From Oscillospiraceae bacterium (GTDB lineage: Bacteria; Bacillota; Clostridia; Oscillospirales; Oscillospiraceae), in NCBI GenBank assembly GCA_015067435.1, contig SVMM01000014.1, forward strand, positions 42,947 through 106,946: a stretch of DNA of 64,000 nt, in the 5' to 3' direction. The translations under genes and the position numbers were made by a program. Below are positions 18,426 through 26,973 of this stretch, one piece after another. The notes under the pieces are model-generated. The model was not told the DNA's origin. It was given only the letters and a program-made list of their open reading frames with translations, and ran no database searches. How positions within the stretch are numbered: position 1 is the stretch's first letter; every line of letters begins with the position of its first letter.

Positions 18426-19691
18426 TTAGTACATCCACAGCGTCTTGTCGCCAATCTCGATGTTCAGCCAGTCCGTGTCCGCGTCGGCGTCGCGGAGCAG
18501 GCCGAACATGCCCTCTCCGTCGTCGCCCTCCAGTCTGCCGAACGTCCCGTCGCCCATCGTCCAGTTGAAATGCAGCGTATCATCGCTGCCGTTCCAGTTC
18601 GTCAGCTCCGCCGTGCCGTCCGCGTGCAGGTACAGCGTGGGATAGCCGTCTTCCTTGAGGCCGTGCCACACCGAATCGGAAAGGTAGTGTCGATCCAGCT
18701 CATGCCCGTCCAGATTCCCGTAGGACGGCGCCTCCATCCACTCCATGTAGCTGTAGTCCGGGTACTCCGTCGGCTCGCTGAGCAGGCAGTCGTCGTCGAC
18801 GACGGCGTCGTCGCTGAACGCCCACACATTGGACTCCTGTTCGCCGAAGACGCAGTGCGAGAAGCGCAGCTTGAGCCAGCGCGATCCATCGAAGCTGCCG
18901 CCCCAGTTGGAGCCGGTCAGGATGCAGTCGGTAAAGGTCATGTTCCCCGTGCAGCCGTAGATGGCGAAGGGGCCGCTGTCGCAGTCGCGCAGCGTGCTGT
19001 CCGTTATGGCAAAGCTGCCGTCGCAGTACCCTGCCTCGACGCCGTACACGCCGCAGCCGTAGAGATCCATCCCGCTGAGCGTGAAGTCGGCGCAGTTGCG
19101 AAATTTCAGCACGTTGCCGCTGCAGTCGCCGCCGTCGGTGTGCCCCATCGTCAGGTTGGCGAGCGTGACGCCCGTGCAGGAATCAAAGGTAAGCACGGTG
19201 CCGTAGCGCGCGTCGATCACCAGCTCGGTCTCCGCCGCGCTGTCGCCGCCGCCGCGGATGGTCAGGCCGTCCGCGTTGCTGATGACGACCTCCGAGCCGT
19301 CGTAGACGGCGTCCAGACTGACGTATGGGTGCTCGTCGCCCCACTTGTCATAAATCGCCTGCGCGCGAAGGTCGTCGATGAGCTCGCTCATGTTGTAATA
19401 CCCCGGCTCGATGACGATCTCCACGCCGGACGCGATGGCGTCGAGCAGCTCCTCCGTCGAGCTGACGTGGGTCGCGTTGTCCGCGGCCGGCTGGGGCTCC
19501 GGCTGCGCCGGTGCCGCGGGCTGCGCGGGTTGGGCGGGCTGCGCGGGCGTCTGCTGCGGGGGCGTGACCTCGGTCACGGTCGCTGTCGGCGCTGACGGCT
19601 GGGGGTCCTCCTGCGCGCAGCCCGCGAGACAGAGCAGCATTGTTGCCGCCAGCAGCGCCGCCGCCGCGGCGCGAAGGCTTCTTCTTTTCAT
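18426..19691 (-). CDS. Lipoprotein with right-handed parallel beta-helix repeats
   Basis: This 421-residue surface lipoprotein has a signal peptide with lipobox LAGC (Cys25) and a Pro/Gln/Ala-rich linker (about 40-70). A series of short beta-helix rungs follows (about 130-290: LTIRGGGD, VTLANLTMGHTDGG, LSGMDLYGCGVYGVEAGYCDG, CTGNMTFTDCILTGSNWGG). The C-terminal part (about 330-421) looks like a separate beta domain (LHFNWTMGDGTFGRLEG). Such proteins often bind or cleave polysaccharides, but no catalytic residues can be assigned. The gene starts 19 bp after the 187-residue gene and is probably cotranscribed with it. Confidence 0.8.
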   Translation of the reverse strand: MKRRSLRAAAAALLAATMLLCLAGCAQEDPQPSAPTATVTEVTPPQQTPAQPAQPAQPAAPAQPEPQPAADNATHVSSTEELLDAIASGVEIVIEPGYYNMSELIDDLRAQAIYDKWGDEHPYVSLDAVYDGSEVVISNADGLTIRGGGDSAAETELVIDARYGTVLTFDSCTGVTLANLTMGHTDGGDCSGNVLKFRNCADFTLSGMDLYGCGVYGVEAGYCDGSFAITDSTLRDCDSGPFAIYGCTGNMTFTDCILTGSNWGGSFDGSRWLKLRFSHCVFGEQESNVWAFSDDAVVDDDCLLSEPTEYPDYSYMEWMEAPSYGNLDGHELDRHYLSDSVWHGLKEDGYPTLYLHADGTAELTNWNGSDDTLHFNWTMGDGTFGRLEGDDGEGMFGLLRDADADTDWLNIEIGDKTLWMY

Positions 19692-19710
19692 CTCACGCCT
19701 CCCTGCCGCG

Positions 19711-20274
19711 TTATGCCCACGGGTCTTCCGCCGCGGGGACGCGGATGTCGGAGAGGCATTGCAGCTCGTTTAAGAACCACTGACCCGTGGAGGGCTTTTT
19801 GCGCAGCTTGACCGGTCTGGGAGAATCCGCGCCGGCGCTTTGTACGTACAGCACCGCCCAGTTCTCGTTGTCAAAGGAATAGGGATTCGCGGAAACCGTG
19901 ATCCGGTACGGGACTTCGGGTTTGTAGCCGTTTTCGACGCTTGCTCCGGCGAAGAAGGAAAAGCTCTTATAGTACTTACCCGCAAGGCGCTCCTTGATAA
20001 ACTGCTTTTCGTATTCGGACAGCGGCTCGGGTCCCTTGAGGAAATTCAGCATCTCCAGCGCGGCGAACTCGTTCTCTTGCAGACGGCACAGCGCGGCGAT
20101 CGCGAGCGCGGCGGTCTTGAACGGCGTGTCCAGCGACGCCTCCGGCAGCGCTTGCAGCTCCGCGAGCGCCGCGGGCAGCGCGGCGAAAGTAAACGTCTCG
20201 CTCCGGCTCTCTCCGGCGCCGGCGCCGCCGTCGGGCGCGGCCTTGACTTGCAGCAGATCGTTCGGGTTCATCAT
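19711..20274 (-). CDS. Conserved hypothetical protein ending DPWA (possibly DUF6935)
   Basis: This is a 187-residue soluble protein without signal peptide or membrane segment. An Ala/Leu-rich helical first half (LPAALAELQALP, FKTAALAIAALCRLQENE) is followed by a beta-rich second half (YKPEVPYRITVSANPYSF, AVLYVQSAGADSPRPVKLRK) and the end LSDIRVPAAEDPWA. The pattern and the DPWA end recall a small Clostridia family that I believe is DUF6935. That name is from memory and uncertain. The function is unknown. It lies first in a likely two-gene transcript with the lipoprotein gene. Confidence 0.75.
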   Translation of the reverse strand: MMNPNDLLQVKAAPDGGAGAGESRSETFTFAALPAALAELQALPEASLDTPFKTAALAIAALCRLQENEFAALEMLNFLKGPEPLSEYEKQFIKERLAGKYYKSFSFFAGASVENGYKPEVPYRITVSANPYSFDNENWAVLYVQSAGADSPRPVKLRKKPSTGQWFLNELQCLSDIRVPAAEDPWA

Positions 20275-20339
20275 GCTCCTCCTTTTCAGGTTAAATTGTC
20301 ACATTTTCCGCGGGTCGTGCGCGCACGCCCACCCTATGG

Positions 20340-20368
20340 ATTATAACCCAGACGGCTCGCCTTGGCAA
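20340..20368 (-). promoter_or_regulatory. Sigma-A promoter for the 20274/19691 gene pair
   Basis: On the minus strand TTGCCA (20363-20368), a 17-nt spacer and TATAAT (20340-20345) give a leader of about 60 nt. Confidence 0.7.
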
Positions 20369-20506
20369 ACAAAAATGCGCCGGCACGGGGAAAACCGTCC
20401 GACATTGGAGGCAATGCACAAAATCATCTTTGTTTTTTTGTGTGTCCCGCGAGCCGAAACATGCTGAAAATACAAAAAATATCTCGCCTTTTTGATTATA
20501 ATGTGC

Positions 20507-20512
20507 TATAAT
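20507..20512 (+). promoter_or_regulatory. -10 element before the hydrogenase-like GGDEF gene
   Basis: TATAAT at 20507-20512 (a second, overlapping AT-rich copy at 20497-20502) puts transcription start near 20519. Translation therefore most likely begins at ATG 20562 rather than 20520. No good -35 box is seen. Confidence 0.5.
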
Positions 20513-20561
20513 ATAGGAGATGAATTATGCGCAAAAGATCTCGGAGGGGAGGGAAGCGGAC

Positions 20562-22649
20562 ATGGGCCTTGTCTACACCAACGACCGCTGCATCGGCTGC
20601 AACAAGTGCATCAACGTGTGCAGCGCCATCGGCGCCTGCGTCTCCGTCGCGGAAAACGGCAAGGCACACATCGTCGTGAACGAGGATCGCTGCGTCGCCT
20701 GCGGCAGCTGTATCGACGTGTGCGTGCACGGCGCGCGGGAGTACCGGGACGACACGGAGCGCTTCTTCGCCGATCTGCAAAACGGCGAGCCGATCTCCCT
20801 GTTGCTCGCCCCCTCGTTCAAGGCAAACTATCCCGACCGCTACGCCGCCATTCTCGGCGGGTTGAAGGCGATGGGCGCGCGCCGGATCATCAGCGTATCC
20901 TTCGGCGCGGACATCACCACATGGGGCTATCTCAACTACATCCGGAAATACAACTTCTACGGCGGCATCTCCCAGCCCTGCCCCGCGCTGGTGTCCTATA
21001 TCGAGCACTATATGCCGGAGCTTCTGCCCAAGCTCTTCCCCGTGCAGAGCCCGCTGATGTGCGCGGCGATCTACGCGCGCAAGGAGCTGCACATCACCGA
21101 CAAATTCGCGTTCATCAGCCCCTGCATCGCCAAGAAGCTGGAGATCGACGACCCGAAGAACGAGGGGCTGGTGCAGTACAACGTCACCTTCGACCACCTG
21201 ATGCGCTATGTGGATGAGCACCGCATCGAGGGTCCATCCGCCCAGAGCGAGATCGAATACGGGCTCGGCTCGTTCTATCCCACGCCGGGCGGCCTGACGG
21301 AGACGGTGCGCTGGTTCCTCGGGGACAGCGTCTTCATCCGGCAGGTGGAGGGTGAAAAGCGGCTGTACCGCTGGCTGCACGAGAACGCGCCGCTGATTGC
21401 CGGCGGCAAGACGCCGTTTTTGCTCATCGACGCGCTCAACTGTGAACGGGGCTGTATTTGCGGCACGGGCGTCAGTCCGGAAAAATCCCGCTCGGACGAA
21501 GCGCTCTACGAGCTGCTGCGCATCCGCGAGGCATCCAAGAGCAAGGAGCACGGCAAGACATGGTCCATCCCCGACACCCCTGCCGAACGGCTCAGGCGCT
21601 ACAACGAGCAATTCTCCTCCCTCCGGCTGGAGGATTATCTGCGCGGCTATACCGACCTCTCCGAGCATTGCCGTTACGAGATCCCGACCGCGGAACAGGC
21701 GGAGGAGATCTTCGAGAGCCTGCACAAGTTCACCGAGGAGTCGCGGCAGATCAACTGTACCTGCTGCGGCTACGAGGGCTGCTTCGAGATGGTGACGGCG
21801 ATCCACAACGGTTTTAACCGCAAGGAGAACTGCATCCACTACGAAAAGGATCTCGTCCTCCGTCTGGAGGTCAAGAGCAACACCGACCTGCTGACGGGAC
21901 TGCTGAACAAAATGTCGTTCGAGTCCGCCGCCAAGGCGTATCTGGACTCGGCGGAGCCGGAGACGAAGCGCTCGCTCCTGATCGTCGATCTCGACAACTT
22001 CAAGAGCGTCAACGACGAACACGGCCATCAGGTCGGCGACGAGGTGCTCCGCGTCTTCGGCGGGATGCTGAAAAACTGCTTCCGCGGCATAGACATCGTC
22101 GGCCGCGTCGGCGGAGACGAGTTCATGGCGCTTCTGTGCGGCGAGATCTCCGACGAGAACATTCTCTCGCGCTGCGATCGCATCAACGCGGCGCTCCATC
22201 TGATGAAGGTGCAGGACGCCGAGGGCTTCTCGTGCAGCATCGGCGTCGTCACGGATCACACGGGGCGCAGCTTTGACGAGCTGTACCGCCTCGCGGACGA
22301 CGCGCTGTACGAGGCGAAGGCGCGCGGCAAGGCGCAGGCGGTCATGTGGTCGACGCACGCCGTCAAGCCGCCCGAAAAGAGCGCGGTCTTCCTGATGACC
22401 GCCAATCCCACGCTGCGCGAACGGCTCAAATCGTGGCTGAGCCCGCAGTATGTCTGTCTGGAGGCGGGGCGGGCGACGGAAGCGCTCAACGAGATCAGCC
22501 TCTACCGCGCTTACCTCAAGGCGGTCTACGTCGATTTCGCCATTCCGGGCATCCATCCCGCCGCGCTGCGCGCATACATCCACTCGCGGCCCATGTTCAC
22601 CGAGATCTCGGTGTTTGACGCCGCGGCGGCGGAGCTGATGCTGCCGTAA
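20562..22649 (+). CDS. [FeFe]-hydrogenase-like sensor fused to GGDEF and a receiver-like domain
   Basis: This 695-residue protein has five parts. Residues 1-60 hold two ferredoxin motifs (CIGCNKCINVC, CVACGSCIDVC). Residues about 75-310 match the large-subunit C-terminal domain of [FeFe] hydrogenases, with Cys140 (SQPCPA), Cys188 (SPCIAKK), Cys294 and Cys298 (CERGC) at H-cluster positions. Residues 399-424 hold a further Cys cluster (CTCCGYEGC, C424). GGDEF is at 517-521 with I-site RGID at 508-511. The last 85 residues look like a receiver domain (VYVDFAIPG). It probably couples redox state or H2 to c-di-GMP synthesis. ATG 20562 follows GGAGGGGAGGG. Whether it is a hydrogenase or only a sensor is not known. 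Confidence 0.85.
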   Translation: MGLVYTNDRCIGCNKCINVCSAIGACVSVAENGKAHIVVNEDRCVACGSCIDVCVHGAREYRDDTERFFADLQNGEPISLLLAPSFKANYPDRYAAILGGLKAMGARRIISVSFGADITTWGYLNYIRKYNFYGGISQPCPALVSYIEHYMPELLPKLFPVQSPLMCAAIYARKELHITDKFAFISPCIAKKLEIDDPKNEGLVQYNVTFDHLMRYVDEHRIEGPSAQSEIEYGLGSFYPTPGGLTETVRWFLGDSVFIRQVEGEKRLYRWLHENAPLIAGGKTPFLLIDALNCERGCICGTGVSPEKSRSDEALYELLRIREASKSKEHGKTWSIPDTPAERLRRYNEQFSSLRLEDYLRGYTDLSEHCRYEIPTAEQAEEIFESLHKFTEESRQINCTCCGYEGCFEMVTAIHNGFNRKENCIHYEKDLVLRLEVKSNTDLLTGLLNKMSFESAAKAYLDSAEPETKRSLLIVDLDNFKSVNDEHGHQVGDEVLRVFGGMLKNCFRGIDIVGRVGGDEFMALLCGEISDENILSRCDRINAALHLMKVQDAEGFSCSIGVVTDHTGRSFDELYRLADDALYEAKARGKAQAVMWSTHAVKPPEKSAVFLMTANPTLRERLKSWLSPQYVCLEAGRATEALNEISLYRAYLKAVYVDFAIPGIHPAALRAYIHSRPMFTEISVFDAAAAELMLP

Positions 22650-22697
22650 CAGAATTGCTGCAAGCCCGCAGGGGCTCCTGAAACCAGTTCTTTCCTT

Positions 22698-22734
22698 AAA
22701 GGGCGCGCTGCACAGTCGCAGCGCGCCCTTTTCT
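22698..22734. terminator. Bidirectional hairpin terminator
   Basis: A 14-bp stem (22698-22711 with 22718-22731) with a 6-nt loop and T tract lies between convergent genes. Confidence 0.85.
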
Positions 22735-23942
22735 CACGCGTTGAATACGTATTTGTCCAGCCGCTCGAACGCCTCCATCATCTTTGCGTTCGGCAGCGCG
22801 AGGTTCATCCGGATGCCCCACGGGTCGTGGAACGGCCGCCCGTCCTGCCAGATGACGCCCACGTCGGTGCCGTGCTTCAACAGCTCGGGAAGTGTCTTGC
22901 CGTGGGCGCGGCACCAGTCCTCGCAGTGCAGGAACAGCATGTAGGTCCCCTCCGGCTCGGCGAGCGTCACGCCCTCGAACCGTTCGCGGATAAAGGCACA
23001 GGCGGAGCGCGCGTTCTTTGTCAACACCTCGCACAGCTGGTCAACCCATTCCTGTCCCTCCGGGGAATACGCGCCGACGAGCGCGTGCATGGACAGCACA
23101 TTCATCTCGTTATACAGCGAGAGCGCCGACTCCTGCGCCTGCCGCTCGCGCAGCCAGTCGCCGTAGATGATGTGGTAGCTGCCCACCAGTCCCGCCAGGT
23201 TGAAGGTCTTGGACGGGGCGTACATCGCGGCGGTGTGCGTGCGTGCGTATTCGCTGACGGACTGGGTGGGCGTGTGCTTCCGCCCGCCCAGCAGGAGGTC
23301 CGACCAGATCTCGTCCGAAACCACCCAGACGTTATACTTCTCAAAGAGCGCCATCGCGCGCTCGATCTCCCACGGCTCCCAGACGCGGCCGCAGGGGTTG
23401 TGCGGGCTGCAAAACACCGCCGCGTGGATGTGCCCATCGGCAAGCTTGCGCTCCATGTCCTCAAAGTCCATGCGCCACACGCCCGCCCCGTCGCGCTTCA
23501 AGTCGCTGAGCACAACGTCGTAGCCGTTGCGTTTGAGCGCCATGGTGAAGCCGATGTAGGTGGGGCTGTGCAGCAGAACGCTGCCGCCGCGCGAGCAGAG
23601 CACGTTCAGCGTCGACACCACGCCGCCGAGCACGCCGTTTTCATAGCCGATGTGCTGCTTAGCCAGCCCCGTAACGCCGTTGCGCTTCTCCTGCCAGCCG
23701 ATGATCGCGTCGTAGTACGCGTCCGTGGGGCGGAAGTAGCCGAAGGCTGGGTGCTGCGCGCGGCGGACGATCGCATCGCCGATCGCGGGGCAGCCAACGA
23801 AGTTCATGTCCGCCACCCACATGGGGATGGCGTTAAAGCCCTCTCTCGGGCCGTCGGGCCCGTACTTGGTGCCAATGGCGTCCACGGCGAGGGCGTCCAT
23901 CCCGCGCCGCTCCAGCATGGTGGTAAAGTCGAACTGTGGCAT
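22734..23942 (-). CDS. PatB/MalY-type PLP lyase (cystathionine beta-lyase family)
   Basis: This fold-type I PLP enzyme of 402 residues belongs to the MalY/PatB group, which cleaves the C-S bond of cystathionine or other S-conjugates and gives pyruvate, ammonia and a thiol. Marks are IPMWVADMNF near residue 40, FCSPHNPCGRVW (the Asn that holds PLP), VSDEIWSDL (the Asp that binds the pyridine nitrogen) and the PLP lysine in APSKTFNLAGL. The ATG at 23942 has GGGAGGA upstream. A structured repeat element fills its leader. Substrate preference cannot be read from the sequence. Confidence 0.92.
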   Translation of the reverse strand: MPQFDFTTMLERRGMDALAVDAIGTKYGPDGPREGFNAIPMWVADMNFVGCPAIGDAIVRRAQHPAFGYFRPTDAYYDAIIGWQEKRNGVTGLAKQHIGYENGVLGGVVSTLNVLCSRGGSVLLHSPTYIGFTMALKRNGYDVVLSDLKRDGAGVWRMDFEDMERKLADGHIHAAVFCSPHNPCGRVWEPWEIERAMALFEKYNVWVVSDEIWSDLLLGGRKHTPTQSVSEYARTHTAAMYAPSKTFNLAGLVGSYHIIYGDWLRERQAQESALSLYNEMNVLSMHALVGAYSPEGQEWVDQLCEVLTKNARSACAFIRERFEGVTLAEPEGTYMLFLHCEDWCRAHGKTLPELLKHGTDVGVIWQDGRPFHDPWGIRMNLALPNAKMMEAFERLDKYVFNA

Positions 23943-23977
23943 ATCATTCCTCCCAAATGCGGCTATGACGGGGAATC

Positions 23978-24073
23978 ATCCCATGCCGCCGGCATGGGAT
24001 GCGGCCATGTTTCGCGGTTGCCGCACAGCGGCGGGCGAAACGGCGGTCATAATTGCCGCTTTGCGACAATTAT
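23978..24073 (-). repeat. Three-hairpin intergenic element, copy A (leader of patB-like gene)
   Basis: Three successive hairpins: 23978-23987 with 23991-24000 (10 bp); 24009-24015 with 24035-24041, plus an inner GCCGC/GCGGC pairing; and 24049-24059 with 24063-24073 (11 positions, one mismatch). A second copy with the same order lies at 48149-48252. Hairpin 1 ends 35 nt before the start codon at 23942, and hairpin 3 overlaps the clpB stop. See Findings. Confidence 0.75.
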
Positions 24074-26664
24074 ATCACCTTCAGTTCTCCATTTTCAACC
24101 TCCACACGCAGCGTCTGCCCGCTTTCAGCGTCGCCGGCGATGATCCGGCGGCCGATCAGCGTCTCCACCGTGTGCTGCACGTAGCGGCGCAGGGGGCGCG
24201 CGCCATAGACCGGGTCATACGCCGCGTCAATTATGAACTGCTTCGCTTCCGCGCTCAGCTCCACCGTCAACTGCTTGTCGGCAAGGCGGCGGTTGAGGTC
24301 GGCCGTCAGCAGGTCGATGATGTGCGTGATGTTGTCGCGCGTCAGCGGCTTATAGAACACGATCTCATCCAGTCTATTGAGAAACTCCGGGCGGAAGGAG
24401 CGTTTGAGCAGCTCGCCAACCTGTTCGCGGGCGTCCTCGCGGATCTCGCCGGAATCGTCGATGCCATCGAGCAGCAGCTGGCTGCCGAGGTTCGAGGTGA
24501 GGATGATGATGGTGTTCTTGAAGTCCACCGTCCGGCCCTGCGAGTCGGTGATGCGCCCGTCGTCGAGCACCTGCAGAAGCACGTTGAACACGTCCGGATG
24601 CGCCTTTTCCACCTCATCGAACAGCACGACGGAGTAGGGCTTGCGGCGCACCGCCTCGGTGAGCTGGCCCCCCTCCTCGTAGCCGACGTAGCCCGGCGGC
24701 GCGCCGATCAGGCGCGAGACGGAGAACTTCTCCATGTACTCGCTCATGTCGATGCGCACGAGGTTCTTCTCGCTGTCGAACAGGGACTCGGCGAGCGTCT
24801 TGGCAAGCTCCGTCTTGCCGACGCCCGTGGGCCCGAGGAACAGGAACGAGCCGATGGGCTTGCCGGGGTCGGCGATGCCCGCGCGGGAGCGCAAAATAGA
24901 CTCAGAGACAAGTCGTACCGCCTCGTCCTGGCCCACGACGCGCTTGTGCAGCACGTCTTCGAGATGCAGCAGCTTCTCGCGCTCGCCCTCCATCAGGCGC
25001 GACACCGGGATGCCCGTCCAGCGCTCGATGATGCGGGCGATCTCCTCCTCCGTGACCTTGTCGCGCAGCAGCGAGCGCGCCTTGCCCTCGTTCGCGGTCT
25101 TCTCCTCCTCGTCCAGCTGCGCGCGCAGCGTGGGGATCGTGCCGTATTGCAGCTCGGCGGCGCGGTTGAGATCGTACTCCCGCTGCGCCTTCTCCAGCGC
25201 CGCGTTCGCCGCCTCCAGCTCCTCGCGGAGCTTCTGCACCTTTTCGATTGCCGTCTTCTCGTTGTCCCACTGCGCCTTCTTCGCGTTGAACTCCTCGCGC
25301 AGGTCGGACAGCTCGCGCTGGATCTCCGAAAGATGCTCGCGCGAGAGCGCGTCGTCCTCCTTCTTCAGCGCCGCCTCCTCGATCTCGTGCTGGATGATGC
25401 GGCGGCGGATCACGTCCAGCTCCGTCGGCATCGAGTCGATCTCGGTACGGATCATCGCGCATGCTTCATCCACTAAGTCGATAGCCTTATCCGGCAAAAA
25501 TCTATCAGTGATGTAGCGGTCGGACAGCGTTGCCGCCGCGATGAGCGCGCCGTCGGTGATCTTGACGCCGTGATAGACCTCGTAGCGCTCCTTGAGCCCG
25601 CGCAGGATGGCGATGGCGTCCTCGACGCTCGGCTCGCCCACCATGACCGGCTGGAAGCGGCGCTCCAGCGCGGCGTCCTTCTCGACGTACTTGCGATACT
25701 CGCTCAGCGTGGTCGCGCCGATGCAGTGCAGCTCGCCGCGGGCAAGCATCGGCTTCAATAGATTGCCTGCGTCCATGCTTCCCTCAGTCTTTCCCGCGCC
25801 GACGATGGTGTGCAGCTCGTCGATGAACAGGACGATGCGACCCTCGCTCTTGCGCACCTCATTGAGCACCGCCTTGAGCCGCTCCTCAAACTCGCCGCGG
25901 TACTTCGCGCCCGCGACCAGCGCGCCCATATCCAGCGAGAAGATCGTCTTGTCCTTGAGGCTCGCCGGCACGTCGCCCTTGACGATGCGCTGCGCCAGCC
26001 CCTCGGCGATGGCGGTCTTGCCGACGCCCGGCTCGCCGATGAGCACGGGGTTGTTCTTGCTCTTGCGGCTCAAAATGCGGATGACGTTGCGGATCTCGTC
26101 ATCGCGCCCGATGACAGGGTCGAGCTTGTTCGCTCGCGCCCGCTCGACGAGGTCGGTGCCGTACTTTTTGAGCGCGGCATACGTCTCCTCCGGATTGTCG
26201 CTCGTCACGCGCTGGTTGCCGCGCACGGACGAGAGCGCCTGCATCGCCGTCTCCTTGGTCACGCCGTAGACGCGGAACAGCTCCCGCAGGGTGGCGTTCG
26301 CCTTGTCCAGCAGGCCGAGGAACAGGTGCTCGACGGAGATATATTCGTCCTTCATGGAGTTCGCCACCGCCTCGGCGGAGCGCAGCGCCGCGTCCACGTC
26401 CTGCGCGATGTAGACCTTGCCCGCCTCGCGCCCATATCCGGACACCTTCGGCAGCTTTTCGATCTCGCCGCGCACCGCGGCGTCGAAGCCCTCCGCCTCG
26501 ATGCCCATCGAGGTCAGCAGCTGCGGGATCAGCCCCTCCGCGTCGCCCGAGAGCGCCGCGAGCAGGTGCAGCTGCTCCACCGTCTGATTGCCGTGCTCCT
26601 GCGCGATTTCCTGCGCGCTCTGCACGGCGGCAAGAGATTTCTGCGTATACTGGTTCAGATTCAT
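24070..26664 (-). CDS. clpB: Chaperone ClpB (AAA+ disaggregase)
   Basis: This 864-residue hexameric disaggregase works with DnaK to rescue aggregated proteins. It has the N-terminal Clp repeat domain (about 1-145) and a first AAA+ domain with [14 protein letters not shown]. The coiled-coil middle domain (about 410-530, rich in Glu/Lys/Arg) separates ClpB from ClpC. The second AAA+ domain has [14 protein letters not shown] and the pore loop [13 protein letters not shown]. The start at 26664 ([10 protein letters not shown]) has GAGAGGAGG upstream. A perfect CIRCE operator lies 129 bp upstream, so HrcA control is expected. Confidence 0.97.
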   Translation of the reverse strand: MNLNQYTQKSLAAVQSAQEIAQEHGNQTVEQLHLLAALSGDAEGLIPQLLTSMGIEAEGFDAAVRGEIEKLPKVSGYGREAGKVYIAQDVDAALRSAEAVANSMKDEYISVEHLFLGLLDKANATLRELFRVYGVTKETAMQALSSVRGNQRVTSDNPEETYAALKKYGTDLVERARANKLDPVIGRDDEIRNVIRILSRKSKNNPVLIGEPGVGKTAIAEGLAQRIVKGDVPASLKDKTIFSLDMGALVAGAKYRGEFEERLKAVLNEVRKSEGRIVLFIDELHTIVGAGKTEGSMDAGNLLKPMLARGELHCIGATTLSEYRKYVEKDAALERRFQPVMVGEPSVEDAIAILRGLKERYEVYHGVKITDGALIAAATLSDRYITDRFLPDKAIDLVDEACAMIRTEIDSMPTELDVIRRRIIQHEIEEAALKKEDDALSREHLSEIQRELSDLREEFNAKKAQWDNEKTAIEKVQKLREELEAANAALEKAQREYDLNRAAELQYGTIPTLRAQLDEEEKTANEGKARSLLRDKVTEEEIARIIERWTGIPVSRLMEGEREKLLHLEDVLHKRVVGQDEAVRLVSESILRSRAGIADPGKPIGSFLFLGPTGVGKTELAKTLAESLFDSEKNLVRIDMSEYMEKFSVSRLIGAPPGYVGYEEGGQLTEAVRRKPYSVVLFDEVEKAHPDVFNVLLQVLDDGRITDSQGRTVDFKNTIIILTSNLGSQLLLDGIDDSGEIREDAREQVGELLKRSFRPEFLNRLDEIVFYKPLTRDNITHIIDLLTADLNRRLADKQLTVELSAEAKQFIIDAAYDPVYGARPLRRYVQHTVETLIGRRIIAGDAESGQTLRVEVENGELKVI

Positions 26665-26792
26665 CGTTTCATCCTCCTCTCCCGCGGCCCGCGCATGGCG
26701 CGCAAGCCGCTGAGTCTCCTTTCTTTCTCGACTGTGAGTATACCCGTCCCCTGTGAACAAATCGAATCGATTTTATGAACAAACTGTGAATT

Positions 26793-26819
26793 TTAGCACT
26801 CGCATATCGCGAGTGCTAA
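26793..26819 (-). promoter_or_regulatory. CIRCE operator (HrcA binding site)
   Basis: The exact consensus is present: TTAGCACTC (26793-26801), 9-nt spacer, GAGTGCTAA (26811-26819). It lies upstream of clpB. On the minus strand a TTGACA (26841-26846) sits 21 nt upstream of it, which suits a promoter blocked by HrcA. Confidence 0.93.
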
Positions 26820-26840
26820 AACAGTCGTGTCGGCGGATTG

Positions 26841-26846
26841 TGTCAA
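26841..26846 (-). promoter_or_regulatory. -35 element of the clpB promoter
   Basis: A perfect TTGACA on the minus strand upstream of CIRCE. The matching -10 (TGTTTT) is poor. An alternative pairing, TTAGCA with TAAAAT inside the CIRCE arms, is possible. Confidence 0.4.
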
Positions 26847-26877
26847 AAAAACGCCATGGGCAAATGTTTTGACACAC

Positions 26878-26906
26878 TTGTCAATTCATGGCTTGTGCGC
26901 TATGAT
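26878..26906 (+). promoter_or_regulatory. Sigma-A promoter of the transglutaminase/radical SAM operon
   Basis: TTGTCA (26878-26883), a 17-nt spacer and TATGAT (26901-26906). No other clear promoter is seen before the end of the four-gene run at 30460. The 309-nt gap between clpB and the gene at 26974 is filled by this promoter, CIRCE and the clpB leader. Confidence 0.6.
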
Positions 26907-26973
26907 AGATATGTGATGATATCAAAACCGCAGAGCCGGAAGCCATCCCGTGAACGAAAAGGAGGCGAACGCC

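Noticed and set aside
20520..20561. ATG 20520 as start of the hydrogenase-like GGDEF gene
   Set aside because: It lies only 8 nt after a TATAAT, so it would be at or before the transcription start. ATG 20562 has a strong ribosome site.
20496..22583. A 695-codon frame on the minus strand opposite the hydrogenase-like gene
   Set aside because: Arg/Val/Ala-rich shadow frame without motifs. The plus-strand protein has several intact Fe-S and GGDEF motifs.
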